From Serinus canaria (lineage: Eukaryota > Chordata > Aves > Passeriformes > Fringillidae), in the NCBI RefSeq assembly GCF_022539315.1, contig NC_066315.1, positions 90,560,990 through 90,624,989 on the forward strand: 64,000 nt of DNA, written 5' to 3'. Positions within the stretch are counted from its first letter, which is position 1, and the number at the start of each line of letters is the position of its first letter. The position numbers were made by a program, and so were the translations under genes. A model generated the notes under the pieces. That model saw only the letters and a list, made by a program, of their open reading frames with translations, had not been told where the DNA came from and did no database searches. Shown here piece by piece: positions 52,001 to 63,300 of this stretch.

Positions 52001-55000
52001 AGGGCTTAGGCAAAAGCATGCAGAATAAGATTATGTTACAGATAATTTTGGAAACTCCTATATTTCAAAACAAATACAGGCACCTGAGTTCAACATCTGG
52101 AAAATAAAAACTACAAAACAAAGTTATCATTATAGACCATGAAATACCCTCATATAAACATTGCTGTCACACCACAGTTGGTTCTTTTAACTAATTGCTG
52201 AAACTTGATAAATTCTTCCTCTGCAATTAAATGAAGAAATATATTTTTTTCTACATTATAAAGTATTTTATTACTTATAAAATAACTCTGAAAAACAGAA
52301 CATCTCTCTTATCAACAATAGCTAACAAGTAATTAGTCTGGTGTGTTTTGTCTTAAAGCATCATCTTGGGGATAATAACACGGTCATTTGCACTCTGAAT
52401 GCTGAACTTCAAGTATTGCCTACAATTTTGTAATATTACCCTTATAAATAAATAATCAATCAAACTAAAAAAAAAACAAAACAGAAATCTAAATAATGAG
52501 TCATGCATACAACATCTAGCAGTCTAAAGAGAAGTGTAGAAAGTGTAGCTGTATTGCAACTTTCACAGAAAGACTTCATCTTCTGCTGCCAAATCCAAGA
52601 ATTAAAAAGCTCTGAGTTCCAAAACTGCAAATTCACTACTTCTAACACACTGATCCTTTTCAAAGGAAAGCAGCAAATAGACCTAGTGTTCTACATATCA
52701 GCAGACAGACAGGTTTTGCTTTGAAAATATTTCAAATAGGCAGTGATGCAACCTACAGTAAGAAGCAGATCTATGAGCTGCCATCCATCAGGTGTTTTTT
52801 ACACAGTGCTGCCACAAAGCAACAACTGTGTGATATTAATGAGAACTTACGATCATCCGTATCCAGCTTTTCTTCATTTGCTGAAAACTTCTTACTTTCT
52901 CCATCATCTTCATTTTTTTTCTTTTTCCAAAAGAAAATACTGCAGTTATGAATATTTTACTTATTTTTCAGGATATACATGAGCAACATTATATTCAGAA
53001 CATTTATGCAGCCTGCACAGAAAGAGGACAACATGGATGCCATATAAAGAGTGTAGAAGAGGAATATTAGAAACCTAATAAAGTAAGATGACAAAGATAT
53101 TAGAAACCTAATAAAGAGGAATATTAGAAACCTAATAAAGTAAGATGACAAAGGTTCCTCAGGCTCCATAGGAGGGGACAAAAAACAAAACAAAGAAGAT
53201 CAAACAAACAAACCAACACACACACACACAAAATGCCCTACATTTTTCAAAAGAAATAAGCAGAAGGTTTTCATCTGAGAGGCGAAATGCATAGAATGGT
53301 GACTAATTTATTCCACTAATTCTTTTCTACCATAATGTCAAGATAATGTTTTTTAATAATATACAGAAGGAAAACCAAGTAAGATCTCTCCTCCTTGCAC
53401 CACTAAAGTCTGTATCACAACAATTTATGATCAGTGACTCAATATCTAGGAAGGCATAATTAGTCTAACAGGAAATCCATCCCTTGTGGCTGGGAGGAGA
53501 CAAAACTCTTGCTTTGCTTGAAACTCTTCATGTTCTTTCCTGTCAAACAAACTTAATTAGAGATAGGGAAATCTCACAGTTAGTTTAGCTTCAGTATAAA
53601 CCACACCAACACAACCTCCCGTGATCAAAGAGCTTACATGGCATCTTCCCTGCAACCACTGCCTTAATGACCAATTTAATGAAAAACTAAACAGAGATTA
53701 TCAGTCTTTAAGGTAGCCTAGCAATTAGCTATTTTTAAACTAAGTAATTAGTATTTACTAACTTTCTTCAAGCAAGGCTTAGGATTGGTTGGAACCAGAT
53801 GACCTTTAAGACACAACAGAATCATGGAGTGGTTTGAGTTGGAAGGTATCACCAGCTTCTGCTTAATTTTTCTTACTGAGTCAATTTTGATATCATTCTT
53901 TATTCCTGGCTACACAGATCTTTAAAGAACTGTTACGAGTAATTGGCAAGTTACCAACACTAATGACCTGCCAAAATTCAGTTATTCACCTTACCATAAA
54001 AACCAGCATAACAATCTGAGAGCTGCATTTTTGGGGGACAGAAGGGAAAGCACCAAGGGGCTTGACACACTGTGTTTCCTCATGGAATGCTATTCCCATA
54101 AAGTCACTTTCTAGAGCATACTTGGATTCTTATCTATGTAAGCACTTACTGCCAACCCTTACCTTTCTGTGCAAGTGCCCTCCTCAACAGCTGTACAATA
54201 ACTGTACAATGCAAACTTATTGCATCCAGGATTGGAATTAAAATAATAATAAAACCAGTTCAGATAGTTATAAATGTATCAAGATGTCAGAAGGAAGTCA
54301 GTAATGAAGTGAGTTCTTAAATCACACTGTTAAAACTGAAGATGCAACTGGACATTTTCTTATTAAACAATTCACTGCAATGTCAAACCCTGTACTATAT
54401 TGTCTGGTTATGGAAACAGCAAAGAGCCTTAATAAAAGGTTTTGAAGTGTATGTGTCCCTAATAAAAATGACATTCTAACACTAATCCAGTCAGCCATTG
54501 CTACTAAATTGAAAGATATATGATATTCATGGGAGGTTTTTTAATAAGTGTTTTCAGAAGTGAGCATGTAATACAGGAGAGTTTCGGAGTAATAGTCTCC
54601 CTACCTTTTTCTTCTTGTCTTTAAATTGTTTTATTAAAGTGATCAAATGCTCCACTAGAAACATGAAGTACAAGCCTCCAAGTGCTGTAAGTCCTTTCCA
54701 TGTAGAATCCAGGTAAGCATTCTCCTCTGTACTTTGAAAAACAAGATGTTTGTACATAGAGCCTTTTTGGTCAAGCAGAGGCTTTTCATGGTGATGGTGA
54801 TGGTTTCCATGAGACTAAGGGGAGAACAAAAAGGAGAAAGTCATTATATTCAAAAGAACTGTACTGTAAGAAACATAAAAAGTATTCTTCACGTAATTTT
54901 CCTCATGTCTGCAATTCAGACTTGGCAATTTTCACAGGGCAAATGCTCTGCTTACAGACTCAAACAATTACAAAGGAATCTGTTGATCGGAAATTTGTTG

Positions 55001-58000
55001 ATAGGAAGAAACACTGCAAGGACTGAGCACAGACAGGCCTGGCACTGGCCCACACACTGAAGCTGCCTGGACACTGTTTAATCCAAGGTGTACAGCTGCC
55101 CTCACACAAACTCCTGACACCATCAAGGAATCCATATTTTAAGTGGTCAAAGCCAGCACACCAGTTAGGTTCCCATCTAAGAAAACTCATAGATATAAAC
55201 CAATTTTTTCTACAAGGAAGTTGACTGTAATTTCTGTCTTTAAAGTATGACACTTTCCCTGTCCTTACTGGATACAGGTATGACCAGGAATAAAAAAACC
55301 TTTTTGCACATCTCATTCACATGTGTTTTGTTTTACATAACCTTACACAGCAAATGTAAAATTAACTGAAAGGAAAAAGAACCACCTGGTGGATTACATG
55401 CAGGACTGGGAAAACACAGAATCTGCAGTCACTTTTATCCATTTTATTTGAAAGCCGAAACAAACTACTTTTGCAGGGGGAGAATATCTGTTTAAGAACC
55501 TCATGAAAGGTAGAAATTTAGCAATCATATTCCCATTTCATTGTCCCTATTACATAACTGCAATTCCAAAATCTATCAAGTAGTATTTTCCCCAGGACTT
55601 CAGAAATGATGGATTCTGGTAAAAAAAAGAAAAATTACAATGGGTATGCCATCAACATAAGTGGCTTGTAACAAAAAATAGTTGATTATTCATTTCACAT
55701 TTAAAGCGTTCAGTGAGCAATTTCTACTAATTCTGAAGTCTATTAAATTGAGGGGAAAAAAAAGGGGCAGCACTGCAAAAAACCACTAAAAAAATTTATG
55801 CAAAATTCTTGTATTCAAGGAACAATAAAGGGACGTGGCAGCACATATGACTAAGAACAGGAAATAGAGTGGGATAATGCCGTGAAGCTCTTGAACTTTT
55901 AAAGACTGTGAAATGAATAATACAATGTTCCAAATGGAAAACCTTCCTATCAAAACAACCTGCATAACAGGGTTGAGAAATGACTCATGAAATGGATATG
56001 AACTAATAGGGCACTAATACATACAGCTGTCAAGTTCTCTGCTTTGAGATAATGAACGAAACAGTAAATAATACTTACATGTGGAAGGAGGTGCAAGAAG
56101 GCATCTCCACTCAAGGTCCCCACAGCCAATGCCACAAGGAAACTCAGAAGAAATTTGAAAAATACTCGATTCATCAGTGGTACCAATATAACACCCAGCA
56201 AGGAAAGAAAGCTGATGACGGAGATGGATATAAAGCCACCAATCCAAGCTGGCAAAATAAAAATTAAAAAAAAGAAAAAAGAAATATCAACAACAATAAG
56301 TAACAGCTGATTACATGACTTTGTTTGCTTAACATTTCTGTTATCAAACACACCAGATCATCAAATAATCAGATGTTAACAAAAGGTAAGCCACAAAGAT
56401 TTCTCTGTAATCTTGGTTGAAGTGCCAGAAGAAAATGACACTTCTTACAACTATGAAATAGGTTTCTTGGATTTTATAACCAACATAAACATTTTTCCAT
56501 TAAGCTTTGATGTTACCCTAAAAAAACAACATCCAGCCTACCTATTTGCAGAGAAAAACTTTTTGGAGGAGTTTCAGCTTTTTCACTGGTAGCATGGACT
56601 ATGCAGTACTTGCCATCGATCTGGTTAATAAGAGCTGGACAGAGATAACTAAATTCTGTAGCAGTCAACAATACTTGAGTGCCTATTCCATGCGACTGCA
56701 TCAGTTTGGATGCATTGGAGCACTGTGAAAAGAGACAAGTTAAAGATTAACCAGAAGCAAAATACCACGATACATCTTAAAAGCACTGCACATCCCACCT
56801 TAATTGAAATGAGTGGCACAACATGAAAACAGCTATATCAACACAACTCAAAAAGTGGTAACAAACCCATTTAATAAAAAATGTACTTCACCCCAACCTT
56901 GCCCCAGAAAGCTGGTTTGGGAGTCTGGGTAGATGACATGTAATTATTATTCATTCTCAGCACAAATGGGTCAGATGCTTTTATGTACAAACAGAAAAAG
57001 CCCAACACTTTTCAGTCAGTTTTAAAGGCCACATGAGGAAGCATTAACAAGGTCAAATGCCTTTTTGTAGCAGTGACTGCTGTAGAATGTCTTGTGCAGA
57101 GCATGCTGTACATACACTCCCTTGAGTAAACAGCTCCCAACTGTACAACCTACACACAGTCTCAGTGGGTTTAAAGAACAGCAGAACTTCTGCTTTGACA
57201 GTGCAGAACACAGCAACAGCTTGTGAATTCAGTACCCACCATGACATGCCACACAACACCCACTCAGAGTTACCTGGCATGGCTGCAAACATTAAGATCC
57301 TGCTTGCTTTCCAAAGCCTTTAATGGAAAAGGATCTGACTGTTTAAGCAAAATGTCTACAATACAACTGTACTCTTTATCCATGCTAAGTTTATGCTATT
57401 TTAAAGTAATACATGACATTTTGCCACAATCTTTTTCAGAGCTGTTTACATACAGTTTTTACATGGAGAGGGATGCTGTTAGAGTAGGATGGTTCTACAC
57501 TATCACAAAGTGTTCTACACTATCACAGGTTTGATAAGAATCACAGTACCTTAACTGTTTTTTTTTTACTTTCACTCCATTAATAGGAAAACAAGACAGC
57601 TTCCTGATCTAAGGCAGAACTGCAAGTTTAAAACTGTAGATGTTTTCCAGGTTTAGTAACAACTTATTTAATATTTAGTAACAGTTAAATATATAAATAA
57701 TAAATGCATTAAACCAAGTGTATGTTTATACTTAATTTTCCTCTGAGCTTATGAACATAACACCATAGTCCCTCAAAATGTTAAGTTCCAAGAAAAGTTG
57801 TTTGCATGTGTTTGGCTATGGGTATTGTTACACCACAAAACTTGCACCCAGGTAAACAATAAGCACCTGAAAAATAAGCCATGACAACATTCCTGGTAGA
57901 TCTGGATTCCTGAGAACACAACAGAACCAGCCTCACCTCTTGAGTGTTTTGTTTTTTCAGCTTAGAATAGAGGTAGCTCCCTCTCTCCAACTCCTTGGGA

Positions 58001-58713
58001 GAAGCACGAGATTCGTTGGCCTTTGTGGCACCCAGCCAGGTGCCATTGCGGCCCCCTGTGACATTAAGGGTACCAGGGCCAGCTGCACCCACTCGAACAA
58101 CCGTCTTGGCTTCCCCGGGCTGCACGCTGTGGAGCTCGGCGTGGCCGCCCGCGGCAGCGGCGATGACGGACGCCGTGATCTCGTGGAGCGCGTTCTTGCT
58201 GCGCACAAAGTTCTGCTGCCGCTCCGCGCCCTCGGCCTTGTGGGGCTCCTTCGCGTGGCTGCTCCTGTGGTCTTTGCTAGCATCCGACTCGTGGTTTGGA
58301 CAAGCAGTCTTCTCAGAGCCTTTACTCAATGAAACATGATTATGATGAGAGTGATGGTCATGGTCATGGTCGTGATGGTCATGATTGTGGTCGTGATCAT
58401 GACTGTGGTCATGATTGTGGTCGTGATCATGGCTTATTTTAATCCTTTTCATTTTATCTATACCTATGTTCTGTAGCAGTTTTCTAAACCCATCAATTGA
58501 CAGAGAGTTGTTTTCTCCATAACGGTTAAAAAGTTCTTGAAGGTGCAACTTCTGTATCAGTCCTGCCAAGTCAATATTAACACCCACTGTCTTTTCTGGA
58601 AAAGCTCTCTCTGAGGTATGCACAACAGTAGCTGTCTCCACTCCATGGTGATAACTTTCACAGAGCAGTATCGAAAACGATACAAGGAAAATAACTGATA
58701 CCGTACTCTCCAT
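43056..58713 (-). CDS. SLC39A6: SLC39A6, zinc transporter ZIP6 (LIV-1)
   Basis: Plasma-membrane zinc importer of the LIV-1 ZIP subfamily. Nine coding exons: 57937-58713, 56542-56722, 56079-56248, 54605-54814, 52851-52920, 51203-51580, 45883-45963, 43314-43504, 43056-43208. They join in frame to 736 residues (human 755). Residues 1-20 form a signal peptide. An HD-rich stretch covers 95-126, the CPALI motif precedes the first membrane helix at about 321-344, and further helices lie at about 350-376 and 415-437. A His-rich cytosolic loop (522-560) follows. The metal-site helices carry HNFSDG (587-592) and HELPHELGD (616-624), the LIV-1 form of the ZIP signature. The last three helices lie at about 630-710, and the protein ends VFSINL. 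The ATG at 58713 has G at -3 and +4. The gene is intact and collinear with human SLC39A6. Confidence 0.98.
43744..44225 (-). repeat. CR1 LINE 3' end
   Basis: A well-preserved complement of a CR1 tail: gaatcacagaacatcctgac, gacccataaggatcatcaag, aactcccggccctgcacagg, gagcctgttccagtgcctga, then ctcaaggcccttccccatct. It lies in the SLC39A6 intron between the exons at 43314-43504 and 45883-45963. A local duplication of the caccctctag motif occurs at about 43920-43951. Confidence 0.92.
46860..49060 (+). repeat. Degenerate CR1-like LINE (5' part and reverse-transcriptase region)
   Basis: The 48300-49030 part matches the CR1 ORF2 order: acagccttcatctcagtctt, cccatctttaagaaaggact, catctcagttcctggaaaga, then cttcactaatgatctggata. 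The upstream part includes gtgataggagattccctccc, similar to the CR1 segment between the ORFs. Many indels and stops show it is inactive. It occupies the largest SLC39A6 intron. The section 46860-48300 is less certain than the reverse-transcriptase part. Confidence 0.65.
53057..53153. repeat. Short tandem repeat with 57-bp period
   Basis: The block aagaggaatattagaaacct plus aataaagtaagatgacaaag occurs at 53057-53096 and 53114-53153, with a partial third copy of the core between them. It lies in an SLC39A6 intron. Confidence 0.9.
53217..53230. repeat. (CA)7 microsatellite
   Basis: A short CA run following an A- and C-rich stretch in an SLC39A6 intron. Confidence 0.9.
53814..53850 (-). repeat. 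Tiny CR1 tail remnant
   Basis: cagaatcatggagtggtttg followed by agttggaaggta matches the complement of the extreme CR1 3' end; nothing more of the element is recognisable. Confidence 0.55.
57492..57528. repeat. 20-bp-period duplication
   Basis: gttctacactatcaca occurs at 57492 and again at 57512, in an SLC39A6 intron. Confidence 0.85.
58336..58431 (-). repeat. SLC39A6: His/Asp codon repeat in SLC39A6 exon 2
   Basis: Alternating CAT/CAC and GAC/GAT codons, with Asn and Ser substitutions, encode [20 protein letters not shown] and the rest of residues 95-126. In the family this ectodomain His-rich stretch is thought to bind zinc. The near-repetitive DNA (ggtcatgg units on the plus strand) can change length by slippage. 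Confidence 0.9.
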
Positions 58714-59589
58714 TGCAGTTCTTTTTCAGCAGTGAAAATAATCTGGAAAAAGAGGAAAATTTAAATAGTTTACACAAAACCAATCACGTTATCCTATGCA
58801 ACACACAATCATAATTTGCTTAAACAAAAATACACCACAACAAACAAAACCAAACCCTGCTCAAAGTACCAATGCAGCAAGAGACATTTAAATTTCTTAC
58901 ACATTCAGCACTTCTCCCAGATGTGTTGCCTCGGGCAACATAAGAAGCTGAATACCACAGTGAGGTCACTGGCCATGAACACCTCCCCAGGTGCCAGCTT
59001 GCCTTTGTTTAGCCCTGCCTGAGTCATTGCTAACATGAGAGCCCTCAAGGGTGCACCAAGTTCTAGGTTAGGGTTTTCTCCTGCTTAAAAGAAGGCCTGC
59101 AATTTCTGTCTGAGCAATGAGTCCATCATATAAATTACACATTCCAGCTTAAAAATCGAAATTCCCAGCCTTCCTCACTGGATTTCCCGGAGGTTTTGGC
59201 AAACCAGCTGGGCGAGTGTTTCCAGCACTCCACAAAAACTGGGCCTTTTATGCTGTCACGTTCTGCCTTTGTTCTGACATTAGTGTGGCACGGCTCCTTT
59301 CACTAGGCAGGCAGGCCATAGGTGCGGACCAGAAGATCACAAGTGTGAACGTTCGTGTGTTTCATTCCACAAACACTCCAGCAGGACTGCGAATTAACTG
59401 CTATGGAGACTGCATGCAGGACTATGCTGCCTCAGCCCTTTTCCAGGGCGATGAGGAGAACTCCCCTTTCCAAAAATATTAGTCACCCTGGAAAACCCCA
59501 TCACCGCCTTTGGAAAGAGACGAGGGGACCTCGTCATTGCCCATAAGTAGGGCAATGACTGAAGGAGGAGGGCCAGAAGGACGGATCCC

Positions 59590-59822
59590 GACTCTTCCCG
59601 GCGGTGTCCAGGAATGGGACAAGAGGCAGAAACTGATGCACAGGGAGCGGCCACGGAATACGAGGAAGCACTTTACTGTGCGAGTGACCGAGCACTGGAA
59701 CAGACTGTCCAGAGAGGGTATGGAGTCTCCCTCACTGGAGATATTCAAGAACCGTCTGGGCGCAATCCTGTGCCACGTGCTCTGGGATGACCCTGCTGGA
59801 GCAGCGCGGCTGGACCGGACGT
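59590..59822 (+). repeat. CR1 LINE 3' part
   Basis: Plus-strand CR1: gaggaagcactttactgtgc, gagcactggaacagactgtc, tctccctcactggagatatt, then gatgaccctgctggagcagc. Several changes are to CpG, consistent with its position at the edge of a CpG-rich promoter. It lies in the first SLC39A6 intron. Confidence 0.9.
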
Positions 59823-59829
59823 TCCACCG

Positions 59830-60330
59830 CGTTCCCTCCCAACCTGTCCCACACCGCGACTCTGTGACCCGCAGGAGCCGCTCAGCGCCCACGGCCCCCG
59901 CGGCGACCCCGCACCGGAGGAGCCGGCCCCGGCCGCCCGCGCTGCTCTGAGCGCGGCGTCTGCGGCGGGGCCCGGGCACGGCACACTCGAGAGGCCGCCG
60001 CAGCAAGAGGGGTGAGGAGGGGGAGGAAAAGCAGCCCAAGGTTACCTCTCCGGCCGCCGGGCCGGGCTCAGCCGCACCGCCGCTGCCCGCCCGCGCCGGC
60101 CGCGCCGCGCCCCTTCTCTTCTCTTCCTTTTCCGGGTACGGCGGCCGCCGCGCGCCGCGCCGGCTGCTCCAGCGGGGCGGGGCCGCCTCACGTGGGGCCC
60201 GAGCGACCGCGGCCTCGACGGAGCCCGGAGGCTGCAAGGGGGGGTTCCCAGCGCTCCTGTCCGCCGCCCTGGGCAGAGCCAGCAGCAAGGAGGAGGTGCT
60301 CGGGAGGAAGGCTGGATCCCGAGAGGCTCC
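59830..60330 (-). promoter_or_regulatory. SLC39A6: CpG-rich promoter and probable non-coding exon 1 of SLC39A6
   Basis: CpG-dense sequence lies 1.1-1.6 kb upstream of the SLC39A6 ATG. A GC box (ggggcgggg, 60174-60182) is followed by an E-box (cacgtg, 60189-60194). A good minus-strand donor (gagag|gtaacc) ends a candidate exon at 60046. A candidate acceptor for the coding exon is the AG just upstream of aactgcaATG at 58713. Human SLC39A6 likewise has a non-coding first exon. The start site is not determined. Confidence 0.65.
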
Positions 60331-63300
60331 GTGTTTCAGAAATCACTGACGTTTGGATTTAGGGTTTCGTGAGAGGTGTGAATAATCCCCAAAGAGTTGA
60401 AAGGATGAGAGTCAGAGAGGTCTTTGCTTCCCAGAAAACACGAGTCATTCAGGGCTGGCAGCGTTGGTTTGGATGATGGCGCTGGGTGTGGTAGCGTTCC
60501 TTGGGGGCTTGGAAAGGGTTTTGTGGAAGGACTCCCGGTCTCAAAAAGAGTGCGTGTGTGGGCAAGCCAGGGCCAGAATTGGGCTGGCCGGTTGTGAGCC
60601 ATGGGTGCGGGTAAATGGCGAGGGATGTCGGGTTTCCACGGCATCCGCAGGGCCTTTGCGGTGAGCGCTGTTTGGTCAAACCTGTCATTATAATTAATGA
60701 TCTGGCAGAAGAATCACTCTGTGCACGAGTGGACAAAGAGACAGTAAGAAAGGACTGAGATCACCATGGAGAAAGGCTTGAAACTTGCTAAAAACGTGTT
60801 GCTTCTGAAAAAAACATACTGTGTTTTTCTAATGTTGCTTTGCTCTACCACTTAGCTGGTCATGAGCCCTTCACCACCCTGAGTCCCAAGCACAGGCTCT
60901 CTTACACTTTCTGTTTCTTTCTCCAACATTTCCAGAGTTTTTCTCTCTATCACCACATGATTGATAGTGCTGGTAAAGTGGGTGCAGTCGTGTTACCCAT
61001 GCCCACTGCCTCTGAATTGGCCTCTCTTGTGTGATCAGTTGCCGAGGTTTTTCATCTTGCTAGAACGTGAAGGCAGCACTGAATCCTGCCCTGCTATCTG
61101 GCTTTACTGATGACTTCTGAATGTTTTGACAGTGACTTAAACTTAACATCCAAACCATTCTCAGCCATTTTTCTCCTGCTGCCTGCACTCCTGACAGTGC
61201 CACCTTGCTCACCAGTCAGGAGGTGACAGATGTCTCTTCTTTATGTCTAATACCTCCCACTCACTGACTGAATTAAATCTCTTTGTTCATGAGTTCAGCT
61301 GACTGAAGGACAGAAGGGAAGTATGCGTTGTGAACAACTTCAGAAATAGAGAGCAACACATCAGAAGGTTATGGATTTGTTCCATGCACTCGCTTTTGGA
61401 GTATTGAAAAAGAATTCTGTGTCATTCAACCCTACTCTTTTTTTCTTTTTTTCCCCCGAAGGAAGAGGGGGAGGCTATAAATGCAGGAGTGGGTAGGGTT
61501 GGTGTGTTTAGATTTTTTTTGTTTAATGCTAATCCATTTTGCATGAATACTATTTACCAGATGCCTTTCAGTTACACAACATTTATGCCTAAGATGCTAA
61601 TGTTAGGCATTTTGTTGTGGATTGTTTTCTTTTTTTCATCTTTTGGAATTACAGCTGCTAGATGATGCAGCCTCTTTTTCTAGCCTCTTGAATGCATTGA
61701 CTGTCTCTGTTTCATTGTGTCAAATCTGGAGTTTCCCCTCACATCTTGTCAAGGTCATTTACAAATGTAAGTATTGGAGCTTAGAACTGGTATTCAGTGG
61801 TCTTTATATTTTTCATTTAATTTGAGTAGTTAACGCCCATCAACTAGCCAAAAAGAGAATCCATTATGGTAAAAACAATTCACCTAGAACACTTATTTGC
61901 AGTAAAACTTGAGGTCAGGTTTCTTTTACCTGAACTGATCTCAGTATGTTTATCTTATAGTAAAATTAAAGTACTTAAATAATTTTTTCCCATTCTGTTA
62001 TTAAGTGTTTTAGTCTGAATACATATCCAGCCCTGGGCTCTGGAGTAGTTACATAGTGATTACATAAAACAAAGGTCTTGGTGACCCTTGTGGATGGCTT
62101 AATGCTTGTATAAAAATCTCTCAGCCCCTGGACAAATGGGAAGCATTCATTAGAGAATTGGTGGAGAGCAACCCAGGCAGCAGCTTGATTGCTGTCTTAG
62201 TCCATCATGGAACTGCATCTTAGTATAGCCTGTAGCTCCAGGCCATTGTTACAATAAGGGTATGTTTGGAATTGAAATTATCATCGTCATTGGGATTTTT
62301 GGGGGTTTGTTTGTTTTCAGGAGGTGTCAGCCTTTTCAGCATGGAAAATGGATGAAGAAGAAGAGGATGGAAGTAGAAAAGCTTGTGCAATAATACCAAA
62401 TGTTTAACTGATGTGATTGGTGTTGCCCAAAAATGTCTTGCTTGCTGTGCTGAGTGTTTGCCAGTGCAATGCCTCAAGACTGACCAGTTAGGAACCATTA
62501 AGGAGCTGGCTGTTGTTGCAGTTCCAGTCTCTTAGCAAGGTTTTATCACAGCTGTCTGTGTGAGCTCAACATTATGCACTTAATGGAAGTGATGATAGGG
62601 AAGTGGGCCTGAGCATGATGCTGGGAACCACCCTTAAGTGGTCCTTCTAAGCTTCTACCCCTTAAAGTTTCTTGGAATTTGGAAAGGTTTTTATTCCCTT
62701 GAGTTTTAACTTTTTATGGAGAACAGCTATGTGATTAGAGATACTAAATGTTTTATAAAATAAATGAAAACTCTGAAAGTAAAAAAATTTTTTTTTGTTT
62801 AAATGGCAAAGTTGTTACCATAAAATTTCTGGATAGCTGAAACCTCACTCAAAACTCCCATCTCTTTCTTTAAAATCTCCAGTAATCCTTCTATATTCTA
62901 TTAACAACATTTCACAATTGTAAAGAAATCCCTGAATCAGGAATTCCTTGTTATTGTTCCAATAGGTTCCTCTTTTTAGTACTATGTTGAACAACAAGTT
63001 GGAAATTGCATATTTGAAATTATTGTATTTTAAGTCGTAAAGGTACGTTTTAATGTAGCAATGTCCTTTGTTTGTTTGCATGTGCAGTCTATGGTGGTTT
63101 TCAAAATCCTTAGAATTCTGTCTGGGAAAAACAAAATTGGTATTGCTGGTCATGTCTCCCAAATGGCTACAGATTTTCTGCAACCTATAAGCTGAGCTTT
63201 GGAGGGGAGTTTTGGTTTCTTTTGGATTTTTTTAACATAAATAGATAACAATAATTTCTTAAGTAAAAAAACATATATGAATATATGGCAGTACAGAATT

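Noticed and set aside
57940..58339. Open frames of 108-130 codons overlapping SLC39A6 exon 2 in other frames
   Set aside because: They are shadows of the GC-rich part of the SLC39A6 ectodomain exon.
59479..60288. A 269-codon minus-strand open frame and companion plus-strand frames
   Set aside because: The region is CpG-island sequence plus an antisense CR1 fragment; the translation is low-complexity Ala/Arg/Gly with no family resemblance.
60680..60740. Sequence ttaatgatctggcagaagaa resembling CR1 ORF2
   Set aside because: Only about 15 bases match the family and no flanking CR1 blocks follow in order.
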